Assembly: GCA_018971525.1 (NCBI GenBank)
Contig: JAGXAR010000029.1
Span: 1-41,988 of the forward strand
DNA from: Nitrospirota bacterium
Lineage (GTDB): Bacteria; Nitrospirota; Nitrospiria; Nitrospirales; Nitrospiraceae
Length of the DNA: 41,988 bases
Reading direction: 5' to 3'
Position 1 is the first letter of the stretch; the number at the start of each line of letters is the position of its first letter. Below, in pieces: positions 24,895-33,821 of the stretch. The notes beneath the pieces are model-generated. The model had not been told where the DNA came from, did no database searches, and saw only the letters and a program-made list of their open reading frames with translations. The position numbers and the translations under genes are program-made.

Positions 24895-25824
24895 ATGCCG
24901 CTGAAGAAGCCGGAATATCGAATGGCCCTCATCGTGGGAACTGTCCTACTGCTTGTCTTGAGCACCTGGTCAGCGCCTCTCGCAGCGGAAGACGCAAGCG
25001 TCATTGCCCAATCCCCCGACTATTTCCCCGATCAGATCGGGAACGAATGGCACTATCGTGGCCAGATTACTGAAGGGCCTTTGCAAACGATCGAGCATAA
25101 ATTTTTCTCCAATGTCTCCTCGGTCACCGGCACGAAAACCATCAAGGGCATGACGGCCACCGTGTTCCACGATACCAATCCAGGCAACCATGGCCCATCG
25201 GATAGTTTCTACCGCCGCGATAGCGTCGGCATCGTTTATTACGGCTCGGAACCTGGCACGCCCTTGGAAAAACAGCTCGTGCCCTATCAGATCGTGCGCT
25301 TCCCGATGAAAGTCTCGAGCTCGTTCTCACAATTCAACCGCAAGGGGCTGGACTTTGGCACCGATATGGATCGGGACGGCATCAACGAAAAGGCCGATGC
25401 GCAGGGCGATGCCACGGTAGTGGGGCAGGAATCGGTCACCGTGCCGGCCGGCACGTTCAAGGATGCCGTGAAGGTGGAAGCGCGCATGCAGATGAAGATT
25501 CATCTCTCAGGCGCGAACAGGACAGCCCTCGGGACCGATGTGATGACTGCTTGGTTCGCGAAGGGCGTAGGCTTGGTCAAGTACGTTGAGCGGCAGGAAC
25601 TCTCGCCGTTGGAAGACCGGGGCGTGGTCACGGATATCATGGAAGAACTGGAATCTTACGAGATCAAGCCGCCGAAGGCCTCACTCGGGCGGCACGAATC
25701 CTCGACGGAGGGTCTGCTCGCTGAGGACACGGGCGACCACGAATTGCGTCAGGTACTCTTCACCTCCAGCCTTCGCTCCGACTCCGGAGAGTCGATGGCC
25801 TCCAAACGGCTGGCGGCCGACTAA
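24895..25824 (+). CDS. exported protein of unknown function with antisense-derived C-terminus
   Basis: A 309-residue protein with a signal peptide (hydrophobic core about 10-26, cleavage near LAA-ED). The mature part looks like a beta-rich periplasmic domain: YFPDQIGNEWHYRG, then ESVTVPAGTFKDAVKVEARM and WFAKGVGLVKYVE, a pattern like DUF3108-type periplasmic proteins, though I cannot confirm the family. GGAGGA lies about 9 bases before the ATG. The last 48 residues or so (25681-25824) are read antisense through the 3' end of putA and look unlike the rest, so the original stop may have been lost near the end of the fold (LESYEIKPP). Confidence 0.75.
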   Translation: MPLKKPEYRMALIVGTVLLLVLSTWSAPLAAEDASVIAQSPDYFPDQIGNEWHYRGQITEGPLQTIEHKFFSNVSSVTGTKTIKGMTATVFHDTNPGNHGPSDSFYRRDSVGIVYYGSEPGTPLEKQLVPYQIVRFPMKVSSSFSQFNRKGLDFGTDMDRDGINEKADAQGDATVVGQESVTVPAGTFKDAVKVEARMQMKIHLSGANRTALGTDVMTAWFAKGVGLVKYVERQELSPLEDRGVVTDIMEELESYEIKPPKASLGRHESSTEGLLAEDTGDHELRQVLFTSSLRSDSGESMASKRLAAD

Positions 25825-28644
25825 CGCGCCGGTGATCGGACGATTCAGATAGAGATTCCCTACATCGAACCGTTGCCGTGCCAGCTCAAGATTGGCCGGG
25901 CTTCGTGAATAGACCCCGCCGGTGAGTGCATAGGCCGTCGAATTGGCCAGGGTCAGCGCTTCCTGAAACGAGGAAGCCTTCATCACCGCGAGGATTGGCC
26001 CAAAGATTTCTTCCTGGGCCACTCGATGTGTCGGCGCCACATCCGCAAAGACCGTCGGCACGACATACCACCCGGGTCCCGTCACAGCCCCTTCCACCAG
26101 CAGGCGGGCTTCCTTCTTCCCAATCTCAATGTATTCCTGAATCTTCGACTGTGCTCGACGGTCGATAACCGGCCCGACCTGCGTGCCCGGCTCTTCCGGA
26201 TTTCCGACTCTCAGACTCAACACCGCCTCTTTGAGGCGACCCAGGAAACTATCGTAGATCGCAGCATGCACGATCGCCCGCGAGCAGGCGGAACATTTCT
26301 GCCCCGCATAGCCGGTGAACGACGTGACCACTCCGGTGATCGCGTCATCGAGATCCGCTGACTCATCCACGATGATCGCGTTTTTCCCTCCCATCTCAGC
26401 CAGGACCCGCTTGACCATGTGTTGTCCCGGCACCGGCATGCTGGCTTCTTTCAGGATGCCGAGCCCCACGTCCTTCGAACCGGTAAACGCGATTGTCGCG
26501 ATCTCGGGATGGTGCACTAACGCTCGCCCGATGTCGGGCCCACCAGGCAGACAACAGAATACCCCCTCAGGCACACCGGCCTCCCGCAAAATCTCCGTGA
26601 GCCAGTGACCGACCATCGACGAACGCTCGGAAGGTTTGAAGATCACGGGATTTCCGGTAACGAGTGCCGCCGACACCATACCGGTAGGAATCGCCAGTGG
26701 GAAATTCCACGGGGCGATGACGGCCGTCACCCCACGAGGACTATAAAGACGCTGGTTCAGTTCACCCGGCTCCTGTCCCAACCGTCTTGGGGGAGCGAGC
26801 CTGAGCCAGTCCGATGCATAAAATTCCAGAAAATCGATCCCTTCCGCGAGGTCCGCATCCGCCTCCCGCCACGGCTTTCCACATTCCAGAATCTCCCATG
26901 CCGCCAACTCATCGCGCCGCGTTCGCATGAGGGCGGCGGCCGCTCGCAAGATGTCCACTCGCCGTTCTGATGTGGTGTCACGCCAAGATTCCCATGCCTG
27001 AACCGCCAGGCGCACCGCCTGTTCGACATCCACAGGACTTGCGCTGGACAACCGGCCCACGATCTCATCCGGACATCCGGGATTGCGAGACTCGATGAGA
27101 GGCCCCGTCAGGCGAAGCCCCCCGGACGACGCAGTCCACTGGCGGCCCAGTTGCGACCGCACGGTCGCCAGGGCCCGCTGCATCGCCACTCGGCTGTCGG
27201 CCTGCGCAAAATCCCGCTGCGGTTCATTTCGAAACTCGCGCGTACCGGCTTGCTGAGACAAAACGGGCTGCTTCTGACTCAGACCCTCAGGGACAGGCGG
27301 AGCCAACAATGTGCTCAGAGGTTGGGACTCCACATACTCCTTCCGCAGGAACGATTCATTTGAGGTGTTTTCGAGTAATCGCCGTACGAGATAGGCCATG
27401 CCTGGAAGCAGATCTCCGACCGGCGTATAGAGCCGCAATCGTCGCCCATATTGCGTGACCGCATGTTGAAAGGGCTCGGCCATGCCGAAGATCATCTGAT
27501 ATTCCCAGGTCTCCGGAGGGAGCCCTAGCGACTCCGCAACCGCCTCGATGTAAGCCAACGTACGGAGATTGTGTGTCCCGAAGGCCGGTCGTATGACGGA
27601 CGTCTGAGACAGAAGGAGACGCGTGAGCGTTTCATAGTTGGCATCCGTCTGCACCTTCTCTTCAAAGAGGGGAACAGCCCAGCCTCGTTGCCGATAGCGA
27701 ATCGTGTCCGAATCCCAGTAGGCCCCTTTCACTAGTCGAACCGTGATGGGCGCCCCACGCTGGCGAACCCAGGCCAGGAGCCCCTCGATATCTCGTGCCG
27801 TTTCAAGATGATAGGCCTGCAACGCAAGGCCCGCATAGGGATAGGCCTTGTAGTACGGTTCCGCAAAGAGCCTGGTGAAGATCTCCAGCAGCAACGCTTT
27901 CGTCTCGGCCTGTTCCATATCGAAGATCAACGAAGCGGGCAGGCGCATCGCCAGATCGAGGATGGGTCGAAGCCGCGCCGCCACGGAACGGTAGCTCCCT
28001 TCCGGATCGATGGGGTCGAGATGCGGAGTGAGGGCGGAAATTTTGATGGAGAGTTGGACCCGCGGTATCGGCCCGAGATGGTCCCGCTCCAGTAAGGGAA
28101 GGGGCGGCCACAAGGACGCCACTCGTGCGAGCAGGGTCAGGGCTCCCACACAGCGATCGCGGTACCGATCGGCCTCACGGTCGCTGATAGTGGCCTCGCC
28201 CAACAAGTCGACCGACCAGGCTCGCCCATGCTGCCAAAGATCGGTCAACTTCGGCGCCGCTTCCTCGACTGTCGCTCCGGCAATAAAGGTGCGCGCCATC
28301 TGCTCGACCTGGCTTCTGATCGCCTTGCCGCTGAGCCAAGTCCCCAATCTGGTAGCGGAGAGGGCTTTGAGACCCCATTGGGCGCCGAAGAGTTGAGTGT
28401 TGCCATCACCCAAGTACTCGCGAGCCAGCGTGATCACCGAATCGTCGTCTGTGACCGAGGGCAGGACATCAATGAATCGAAACAGCTGTGTCTTAAAGAC
28501 GCTGTCCTGCATGGCCAGGTTGAGGGCCGTTTGCGACCACCAGCCGCGCTCAAAGAGAGTCGGAATTCGACCGGCAGAGAGACGAAAGAGCTGTTCACCG
28601 ATACGGCGAACCGCAGGTTCAAGAGGGGAAGAAATTGTCGACAT
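25681..28644 (-). CDS. putA: bifunctional proline dehydrogenase / L-glutamate-gamma-semialdehyde dehydrogenase
   Basis: Oxidises proline to glutamate in two steps, passing electrons to the quinone pool through FAD and then reducing NAD. The 987 residues hold an N-terminal helical region, a proline dehydrogenase barrel (roughly 180-430; RLVKGAYWDSD near 300, FGMAEPFQ near 385, and the C-terminal helix RRLLENTSNESF), and an aldehyde dehydrogenase domain (about 510-980) with Glu near 750 (AEMGGKNA) and catalytic Cys784 in GQKCSACS. It lacks the N-terminal ribbon-helix-helix of trifunctional PutA, so it should not regulate its own gene. I chose ATG 28644, since GAGAG lies 9 bases upstream; GTG 28650 is too close to it. 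Confidence 0.94.
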   Translation of the reverse strand: MSTISSPLEPAVRRIGEQLFRLSAGRIPTLFERGWWSQTALNLAMQDSVFKTQLFRFIDVLPSVTDDDSVITLAREYLGDGNTQLFGAQWGLKALSATRLGTWLSGKAIRSQVEQMARTFIAGATVEEAAPKLTDLWQHGRAWSVDLLGEATISDREADRYRDRCVGALTLLARVASLWPPLPLLERDHLGPIPRVQLSIKISALTPHLDPIDPEGSYRSVAARLRPILDLAMRLPASLIFDMEQAETKALLLEIFTRLFAEPYYKAYPYAGLALQAYHLETARDIEGLLAWVRQRGAPITVRLVKGAYWDSDTIRYRQRGWAVPLFEEKVQTDANYETLTRLLLSQTSVIRPAFGTHNLRTLAYIEAVAESLGLPPETWEYQMIFGMAEPFQHAVTQYGRRLRLYTPVGDLLPGMAYLVRRLLENTSNESFLRKEYVESQPLSTLLAPPVPEGLSQKQPVLSQQAGTREFRNEPQRDFAQADSRVAMQRALATVRSQLGRQWTASSGGLRLTGPLIESRNPGCPDEIVGRLSSASPVDVEQAVRLAVQAWESWRDTTSERRVDILRAAAALMRTRRDELAAWEILECGKPWREADADLAEGIDFLEFYASDWLRLAPPRRLGQEPGELNQRLYSPRGVTAVIAPWNFPLAIPTGMVSAALVTGNPVIFKPSERSSMVGHWLTEILREAGVPEGVFCCLPGGPDIGRALVHHPEIATIAFTGSKDVGLGILKEASMPVPGQHMVKRVLAEMGGKNAIIVDESADLDDAITGVVTSFTGYAGQKCSACSRAIVHAAIYDSFLGRLKEAVLSLRVGNPEEPGTQVGPVIDRRAQSKIQEYIEIGKKEARLLVEGAVTGPGWYVVPTVFADVAPTHRVAQEEIFGPILAVMKASSFQEALTLANSTAYALTGGVYSRSPANLELARQRFDVGNLYLNRPITGALVGRQPFGGHRLSGVGAKAGGEEYLTQFVVARVLSEQTLRRGFVPPE

Positions 28645-28702
28645 CGCCACCCACTCTCAGTCAAACGAAGGGATATCGTCAGTATACACTGTGAGCATTC
28701 TC

Positions 28703-28731
28703 TTGAAACATTCGCGTATATTCGGTATGCT
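28703..28731 (+). promoter_or_regulatory. sigma70-type promoter for the desaturase
   Basis: TTGAAA (28703-28708), 17-base spacer, TATGCT (28726-28731). RNA start near 28738, about 64 bases before ATG 28802, in the putA/desaturase divergent gap. Confidence 0.65.
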
Positions 28732-28801
28732 GTTGTCAGTGCTTCGTCTTCCCCATGAGGTGGTCCGATGAAGCGATGGATGAGTTCTCCAAGGAGAGGT
28801 A

Positions 28802-29647
28802 ATGGTCGCCACAACTACAGAAGACAGCTTTGTGCCTTTAAACTTTGTGCTATTCTGCGCCATCGTCGCCGCTACTATTGTCGGCATCCCACTCTACGGT
28901 TACTACTACGGGTTCAGCCTCTTCGACTGGATCCTATCCTTTGTGATGTACATCGTCACAGGTATGGGCATCACCATCGGCTATCATCGGTTGGTGTCAC
29001 ATCAGAGCTTCGAATGTCCGAACTGGGTCAAGGCCTGTATCCTCGTCGCCGGTGGGTGGGCTCTGCAAAATTCCGCCCTCAAGTGGGGCGGCGATCACAT
29101 CCGCCATCACGCCAAGACTGATCGGGAAGAAGATCCCTACAACGTCACGAAGGGATTCTGGCACAGCCACTGCGGCTGGCTCTTTTACAATACCCCCCAT
29201 CGCACGGAAAAGTACGAGATTCGTCTGCGCCGCGACCCTGTCGTGATGTGGCAACATCGCTACTACTGGCCGATCGTGGTCACCGGACTCCTGCTACCCT
29301 TTGCCCTCGGTGTCTGGCACGGCGGCTGGCAGGGCGGCATCAGCGCCTTCCTATTGGGTGGTCTCTTCCGGATGTTCATGGTCTTGAACTCCACCTTCAC
29401 GATCAATTCACTCTGCCACATGGTGGGGACCCAGCCCCACGGCACGAAGGACAGCAGTCGCGATAGCTGGCTGATCTCCTTCGTCAGTTTTGGCGAAGGT
29501 TATCACAATTTTCATCACACCTATGCGCGCGATTTTCGCAACGGACCGAAGTGGTACAATTTCGACCCCTCGAAATGGATCATTTACACCCTATGGATGC
29601 TCGGGCTCGCGCACAATCTGCGCCGCAACGACCCCACCGTAGGGTAA
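28802..29647 (+). CDS. membrane fatty-acid desaturase (delta-9 acyl-CoA/acyl-lipid type)
   Basis: An oxygen-dependent di-iron enzyme that puts a cis double bond in an acyl chain, adjusting membrane fluidity. The 281-residue protein has the three His boxes of the delta-9 family: HRLVSH (62-67), HIRHH (99-103) and HNFHH (235-239), with four hydrophobic segments (about 13-35, 40-60, 155-172, 178-200). GGAGAGG precedes the ATG. It is divergent from putA and has its own promoter. The exact substrate (acyl-CoA or acyl-lipid) cannot be told. Its presence implies an oxygen-using, aerobic life-style. Confidence 0.92.
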   Translation: MVATTTEDSFVPLNFVLFCAIVAATIVGIPLYGYYYGFSLFDWILSFVMYIVTGMGITIGYHRLVSHQSFECPNWVKACILVAGGWALQNSALKWGGDHIRHHAKTDREEDPYNVTKGFWHSHCGWLFYNTPHRTEKYEIRLRRDPVVMWQHRYYWPIVVTGLLLPFALGVWHGGWQGGISAFLLGGLFRMFMVLNSTFTINSLCHMVGTQPHGTKDSSRDSWLISFVSFGEGYHNFHHTYARDFRNGPKWYNFDPSKWIIYTLWMLGLAHNLRRNDPTVG

Positions 29648-29975
29648 TGGATCTGAAAGATCCAGCTCGACAGGCAGTTTCATCCTGCTTCTCATCCTCG
29701 GGCTCCATCACCGCTGAGCACCATTGCTGACTCGCGGATTTCAAACAAACAGAAGTCTGCGAGTCAGCTTAGGTGTCTGAGCTGTCGCAAGACAATCGGC
29801 GACTTACCTGCACACGAGACTTGCGGGATAGGTCCGCAGTCCCAATCGCGGCATCACTCCATAGCTCAATAGACCCATTAGACCCATTTTCTTTCACCCT
29901 GCCCTTCGCTTATGATGGAGCGGCTGGCCCGAGAGCCAGTCCTACTCGATTGTACAAGCACAGAAGGAGCGCTCC
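29648..29975. other. non-coding gap with two hairpins before mrp
   Basis: 328 bases without a gene. Just after the desaturase stop is a 7 bp stem (TGGATCT / AGATCCA, 29648-29664). A second, 13 bp stem with one G-T pair lies at 29726-29738 with 29756-29768 around a 17-base loop. A short direct repeat (AGACCCATT) occurs twice at about 29872-29890. TATGAT at 29911-29916 may be the mrp -10, without a good -35. Confidence 0.45.
29726..29768 (+). terminator. hairpin after the desaturase gene
   Basis: GCTGACTCGCGGA (29726-29738) pairs with TCTGCGAGTCAGC (29756-29768), 13 bp with one G-T pair and a 17-base loop; the following bases (TTAGGTG) are not T-rich, so a terminator role is tentative. Confidence 0.4.
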
Positions 29976-30851
29976 ATGGCTGATGAACATCCCGCTGCCC
30001 CCCAGACCGGTCACGGGAAAGACAATCTCATTCCCGGCGTGAAATATGTCATTGCCGTCAGCAGCGGTAAAGGTGGGGTCGGCAAATCCACGGTCTCCGT
30101 CAATCTCGCCGTGGCCCTCGCTTTAACCGGCGCCAAGGTCGGTCTGCTCGATGCGGATATCTATGGTCCGAACATTCCCATGATGATGGGCGTGACCAAA
30201 CCGCCGGAACAGAAAGACGGCAAGATCGTTCCCGCCGAAAGTCACGGCGTCAAACTCATCTCCATGGGCTTCTTCGTACCAGAAGACACCGCAGTAGTCT
30301 GGCGAGGTCCGATGGTCCACACCGCCATTCAACAACTCTTCCGCGACGTGCTATGGGGCGAACTGGATTACTTGCTCATCGATCTGCCGCCCGGCACCGG
30401 AGACGCGCAGCTCACCCTCACCCAGTTGGTCCCGCTGACCGGCGCCGTCACCGTCACGACACCACAGGAAGTGGCCCTGCACGATGTCCGTAAAGGCATG
30501 ATGATGTTCCAAAAGGTGAACGTGCCGCTCCTTGGCATTGTGGAGAACATGAGTTACTTTCTCTGCGGCCACTGCGGCGAGCGGACAGAAATTTTTTCGC
30601 ACGGGGGAGGGGAGCGGGCCGCCGCCACACTCAGGATACCGTTCCTCGGTCGAGTGCCGATCGACCCGGCGATTCGCGATGGCGGAGACTCGGGCAACCC
30701 GATCGTCGTCGCCAATCCAGCGTCTCCGCAATCGGCGGCGTTCCGGGAGATCGCACAGAAAATTATCGCGGAGGTCACCGGCACCGCAAAGGGAGTTCCG
30801 CCGATCGAAAGTCTGCTGAACAAAATCAAAAAACCGTTTGCAAAAACATAA
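29976..30851 (+). CDS. mrp: Mrp/ApbC/Nbp35-type iron-sulfur carrier ATPase
   Basis: A P-loop ATPase that holds and delivers 4Fe-4S clusters to target proteins. The 291-residue protein has the deviant Walker [12 protein letters not shown] (29-39), [23 protein letters not shown] and the cluster-binding pair Cys197/Cys200 (CGHC). It lacks the N-terminal DUF59/MIP18-like domain seen in many Mrp proteins, starting instead with about 20 polar residues. AAGGAG lies 7 bases before the ATG. It sits upstream of a Rieske protein and, further down, lipA, both of which need Fe-S clusters; a supply role for these is inference. Confidence 0.93.
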   Translation: MADEHPAAPQTGHGKDNLIPGVKYVIAVSSGKGGVGKSTVSVNLAVALALTGAKVGLLDADIYGPNIPMMMGVTKPPEQKDGKIVPAESHGVKLISMGFFVPEDTAVVWRGPMVHTAIQQLFRDVLWGELDYLLIDLPPGTGDAQLTLTQLVPLTGAVTVTTPQEVALHDVRKGMMMFQKVNVPLLGIVENMSYFLCGHCGERTEIFSHGGGERAAATLRIPFLGRVPIDPAIRDGGDSGNPIVVANPASPQSAAFREIAQKIIAEVTGTAKGVPPIESLLNKIKKPFAKT

Positions 30852-30878
30852 CCGAGAGACGAAAGGACGGGACAGGCG

Positions 30879-31184
30879 ATGGGAGAGTTCGTACGGGTGA
30901 CAGGTACCACCGAAGTGAAACCGGGCCACGGCATCGTCGCAGAAGTGAACGGCAAGACCCTCGCGATCTTTAATGTGGATGGGGCATTCCACGCAATCGA
31001 TAACACCTGTGTCCATCGCGGCGGCCCGCTCGGCGAGGGGGATCTTGAAGGGTCCGTCGTGACCTGTCCCTGGCACGGCTGGCAATACGATGTCACCACA
31101 GGCGCCTGCGTGGCAAATCCCTCAGCAAAAGTGGAGCGATACGAAGTACAGATCGATGGCACCGACGTGAAGGTGCTTGTCTGA
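30879..31184 (+). CDS. Rieske-type 2Fe-2S ferredoxin
   Basis: A 101-residue soluble electron carrier. The cluster ligands are Cys44/His46 (CVHRGGPL) and Cys63/His66 (CPWHGWQYD), the pattern of oxygenase-type Rieske ferredoxins and NirD-like proteins. There is no signal peptide or membrane anchor, so it is cytoplasmic and not a bc1-type Rieske subunit. It lies 27 bases after mrp and just before pdhA. Its partner is unknown; the desaturase two genes upstream is one candidate electron acceptor (inference). Confidence 0.92.
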   Translation: MGEFVRVTGTTEVKPGHGIVAEVNGKTLAIFNVDGAFHAIDNTCVHRGGPLGEGDLEGSVVTCPWHGWQYDVTTGACVANPSAKVERYEVQIDGTDVKVLV

Positions 31185-31227
31185 ACTCAGATGGTCGGAG
31201 TTGAGTCCGGTTTCTAGGCTCTTCATA

Positions 31228-32205
31228 ATGCCAACTATGGACCGGGTCGACTTGCTGCACCTCTATCGTCAAATGCTGCTGATCCGCCGGTTCGAAGAAA
31301 AATCTGCGGAGATGTATGCCCTCGCGAAAATTGCCGGATTCCTGCATCTCTATATCGGCGAAGAAGCCATTGCGGTCGGGGCCATCGCCGCGCTTCGACC
31401 GGATGACTATGCGATCAGCGCGTACCGCGACCACGGGCACTGTCTCGCCCGAGGCTCCGACCCCGGCCACGTGATGGCCGAACTGTTCGGCAAAGCGACG
31501 GGCCTATGCCAGGGCAAAGGCGGCTCCATGCATCTGGTGGATGCCCCGCGCCGGTTCATGGGCGGCTACGCCATTGTCGGAGGCCACATTCCGCTTGCCA
31601 CAGGCCTCGCTTTCGCGACCAAGTATCAACAACTCGACCTTGTGACCGTCTGCTTCTTCGGTGAAGGGGCGATCCCGAGCGGCCAGGCGCACGAAGCGCT
31701 TAATTTGGCCGCCTTGTGGAAACTTCCCGTGATCTTCGTCTGTGAGAACAACCGCTACGGTATGGGGACGTCGTCTGAGCGGGCCATCGCGCTCTATGCG
31801 GATGTGGCAGGGACGGCCCGGTCCTATGGCATCATGGCTGAACGCGTGGATGGTATGGATGTACTGGCTGTGCGCGATGTAATGCGAAAGGTCGTCGAGC
31901 AGGCGCGCGCGGGGCAGGGACCATTTTTCATCGAGGCGATGACCTATCGGTTCATGGGCCACTCAATGTCCGACCCGGCACACGGACATTACCGGACCAA
32001 AGCAGAAGTGGAGGAGCACCGCAAACGCGACCCTCTGCTCTTGCTGAAGCAGACGATCCTGAGCAACAACCTCGGCGCCGAGACCGATTTCGTGCAGCTT
32101 GAGAGAGAAGTCGGCGACGTCGTGACGGCCGCCGTCAAGTTCGCGGATGACAGCCCTTTTCCAACCCCATCGGCCTTATACACCGACGTGATGCGGGAGG
32201 AGTAA
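31228..32205 (+). CDS. pdhA: pyruvate dehydrogenase E1 component, alpha subunit
   Basis: With PdhB, decarboxylates pyruvate using thiamine diphosphate and acetylates the lipoyl arm of E2. The 325-residue protein has the TPP/Mg motif in the form GEG (145-147) to NN (174-175); the usual first triplet is GDG, so the metal-binding Asp is replaced by Glu. HSMSDP in the active-site loop is conserved. I chose ATG 31228 by homology to the usual N-terminus (DRVDLLHLYRQM); ATG 31237 is also possible and a TTG at 31177 would overlap the Rieske gene. A branched-chain or acetoin dehydrogenase E1 is the main alternative. Confidence 0.9.
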   Translation: MPTMDRVDLLHLYRQMLLIRRFEEKSAEMYALAKIAGFLHLYIGEEAIAVGAIAALRPDDYAISAYRDHGHCLARGSDPGHVMAELFGKATGLCQGKGGSMHLVDAPRRFMGGYAIVGGHIPLATGLAFATKYQQLDLVTVCFFGEGAIPSGQAHEALNLAALWKLPVIFVCENNRYGMGTSSERAIALYADVAGTARSYGIMAERVDGMDVLAVRDVMRKVVEQARAGQGPFFIEAMTYRFMGHSMSDPAHGHYRTKAEVEEHRKRDPLLLLKQTILSNNLGAETDFVQLEREVGDVVTAAVKFADDSPFPTPSALYTDVMREE

Positions 32206-32213
32206 GATAATCC

Positions 32214-33191
32214 ATGGTGCTGTCCTATCGCGAAGCTCTCAACCAGGCCATGTGCGAGGAGATGCGTCGAGACTCGCGCATTTTTCTGATCGGCGAGGAA
32301 GTCGGCCACTACCAGGGCGCCTTTAAGGTCAGCAAGGGTTTTGTGGAGGAATTCGGCCCGCAACGGGTGGTGGATACTCCGATCACGGAAGCCGGCTTCA
32401 CAGGCCTGGCAATCGGCGCCGCCATGGCGGGGTTGCATCCCATCGTCGAGCTCATGACTATGAATTTCGGCATTCTGGCGCTGGATCAGATCGTCAACAA
32501 CGCCGCCAAAATTCATTATATGTCGGGGGGGCAGTTGTCAGTGCCGATCGTAATTCGCGGACCGGGCAGCGCAGCTCACCAGTTAGGCGCGCAACATTCG
32601 CAAAGTCTGGAGGCCTGGTTCTGTCACGTGCCGGGATTGAAGGTGATCGCGCCGGCCACGCCGCACGATGCGAAGGGCCTGCTGAAGAGCGCGATCCGGG
32701 ACAACAATCCTGTCATTTTCCTGGAAGCGCAATTGCTGTACGGAACAAAGGGGGATGTCGGAGACGGGGAATACACGATCCCCATCGGTGTCGCCGAGGT
32801 GAAGCGTGCCGGACACGACGCCACGATTGTTGCCTACTCGAAGATGCTCCTGCTGGCGCTGGAAGCAGCCGATCATCTGAGTCGAGAGGGCATCGAGGTC
32901 GAGGTTATCGATCCCCGTACCCTCAAACCATTGGACCTCCACACGATTGTGGCCTCGGTCAAAAAGACCGGCCGTCTCGTGATCGTCGAAGAAGGCTGGC
33001 GTTTTTGCGGGCTGGGTGCGCAGATTGCCGAGAGCGTGTACGCGGCGGCGTTCGACTATCTGGACGCCCCCATCCAGCGCGTCACGGGCGAAGATGTGCC
33101 GATGCCCTATAGTCGTCCATTAGAAGATGCCGCCATCCCGGACAAGGCGCGCGTCATCGAAGCCGTCAAATCCCTGTGCGGCACACAGTAA
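32214..33191 (+). CDS. pdhB: pyruvate dehydrogenase E1 component, beta subunit
   Basis: Pairs with PdhA to form the E1 heterotetramer. The 325-residue protein has the transketolase-type pyrimidine-binding domain (FLIGEEVGHYQGAFKVSKG, then DTPITEAGFTGLAIGAA) and the C-terminal domain (VIDPRTLKPLD, IVEEGWRFCGLG, VTGEDVPMPYS). The ATG follows a GGAGGAG that overlaps the pdhA stop; the gap is 8 bases. Two unknown small genes separate it from pdhC. Confidence 0.93.
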   Translation: MVLSYREALNQAMCEEMRRDSRIFLIGEEVGHYQGAFKVSKGFVEEFGPQRVVDTPITEAGFTGLAIGAAMAGLHPIVELMTMNFGILALDQIVNNAAKIHYMSGGQLSVPIVIRGPGSAAHQLGAQHSQSLEAWFCHVPGLKVIAPATPHDAKGLLKSAIRDNNPVIFLEAQLLYGTKGDVGDGEYTIPIGVAEVKRAGHDATIVAYSKMLLLALEAADHLSREGIEVEVIDPRTLKPLDLHTIVASVKKTGRLVIVEEGWRFCGLGAQIAESVYAAAFDYLDAPIQRVTGEDVPMPYSRPLEDAAIPDKARVIEAVKSLCGTQ

Positions 33192-33212
33192 ACGAAGGAG
33201 GCACGATCACCC

Positions 33213-33581
33213 ATGTCATCACAAGCCCAGGCTCCCGGTCATATCGAGATCACGGAGACGCTCGTTCGGCTCTATGTGTTCCTGACGCAGTACCTCGATC
33301 GCTGCCTCGATGAGGCATCCAGGAAGACATACCCGGATGAGGAACTGCATGCGCATCTCTCTAAGACGCGCGCAACAATGGCAGACATTCTCGCGGTGAA
33401 TCCAGTGGTCAAGAGCAAAGTCGAGAAGGAATGCAAGGACGTGCTCGCCCTCGGAGCAGCGATCTTGAAAGGCGGCCATGAGCGAGCCTCGGCGATGGAG
33501 CCGATGCAGGCACAGCGCGCCATCCTGCGGAACAAGACCATTGCATTGAGCGATCTCTTGGCAGTGTTCCGGGCTCTCTGA
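33213..33581 (+). CDS. unknown helical protein in the pdh cluster
   Basis: A 122-residue, probably all-helical cytoplasmic protein; I do not recognise the family. Features: a hydrophobic helix TETLVRLYVFLTQYLDRCL (19 residues), charged middle, and an Ala/Leu-rich C-terminal half (DVLALGAAILKGGHE, KTIALSDLLAVFRAL). AAGGAGG precedes the ATG, 21 bases after pdhB, so it should be co-transcribed with E1. Its stop TGA at 33579-33581 lies inside the left end of repeat copy C. A structural or regulatory role with the E1/E2 complex is only a guess from position. Confidence 0.75.
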   Translation: MSSQAQAPGHIEITETLVRLYVFLTQYLDRCLDEASRKTYPDEELHAHLSKTRATMADILAVNPVVKSKVEKECKDVLALGAAILKGGHERASAMEPMQAQRAILRNKTIALSDLLAVFRAL

Positions 33582-33821
33582 CAGGAGGTGAAATAGGAGA
33601 CCAGCGTTGTTTCTGGCTCGACAAAACCTTTAACGTAGCCAATCGGGAAAGAGCTGCTCTCCAGCTCGGGAGGGGTGAGAAGGCTATGTTCCGGCTTTGT
33701 CATCCCCTGCGGCCTCGCGGGACAGCCTGTTTGAACATCCTATTGTGCGTTCTTTCCATTTGAGAGAGGGATAGGACAGCGAATTCCAGGACAGTCAACT
33801 TAGTTTTTAAGCAATCTGATC
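33579..33821. mobile_element. degenerate inverted-repeat element, copy C of the TAGCAGG family
   Basis: About 243 bp between two unknown genes of the pdh cluster. The left end TGACAGGAGGTGAAA resembles copy A's left end; the right end reads, in reverse complement, CAGATTGCTTAAAAACTAAG, matching copy B's start at 15 of 20 positions. An 86-base right arm (33736-33821) starts after CATCC, as the 87-base arms of copies A and B do. The inner block GGGACAGCCTGTTTGAACAT (33719-33738) matches copy A near 2112-2132. The next gene starts one base past the element. Confidence 0.5.

Noticed and set aside
30351-31162. Long minus-strand frames opposite mrp and the Rieske gene
   Set aside because: They are mirror frames caused by high GC third positions in the real plus-strand genes.
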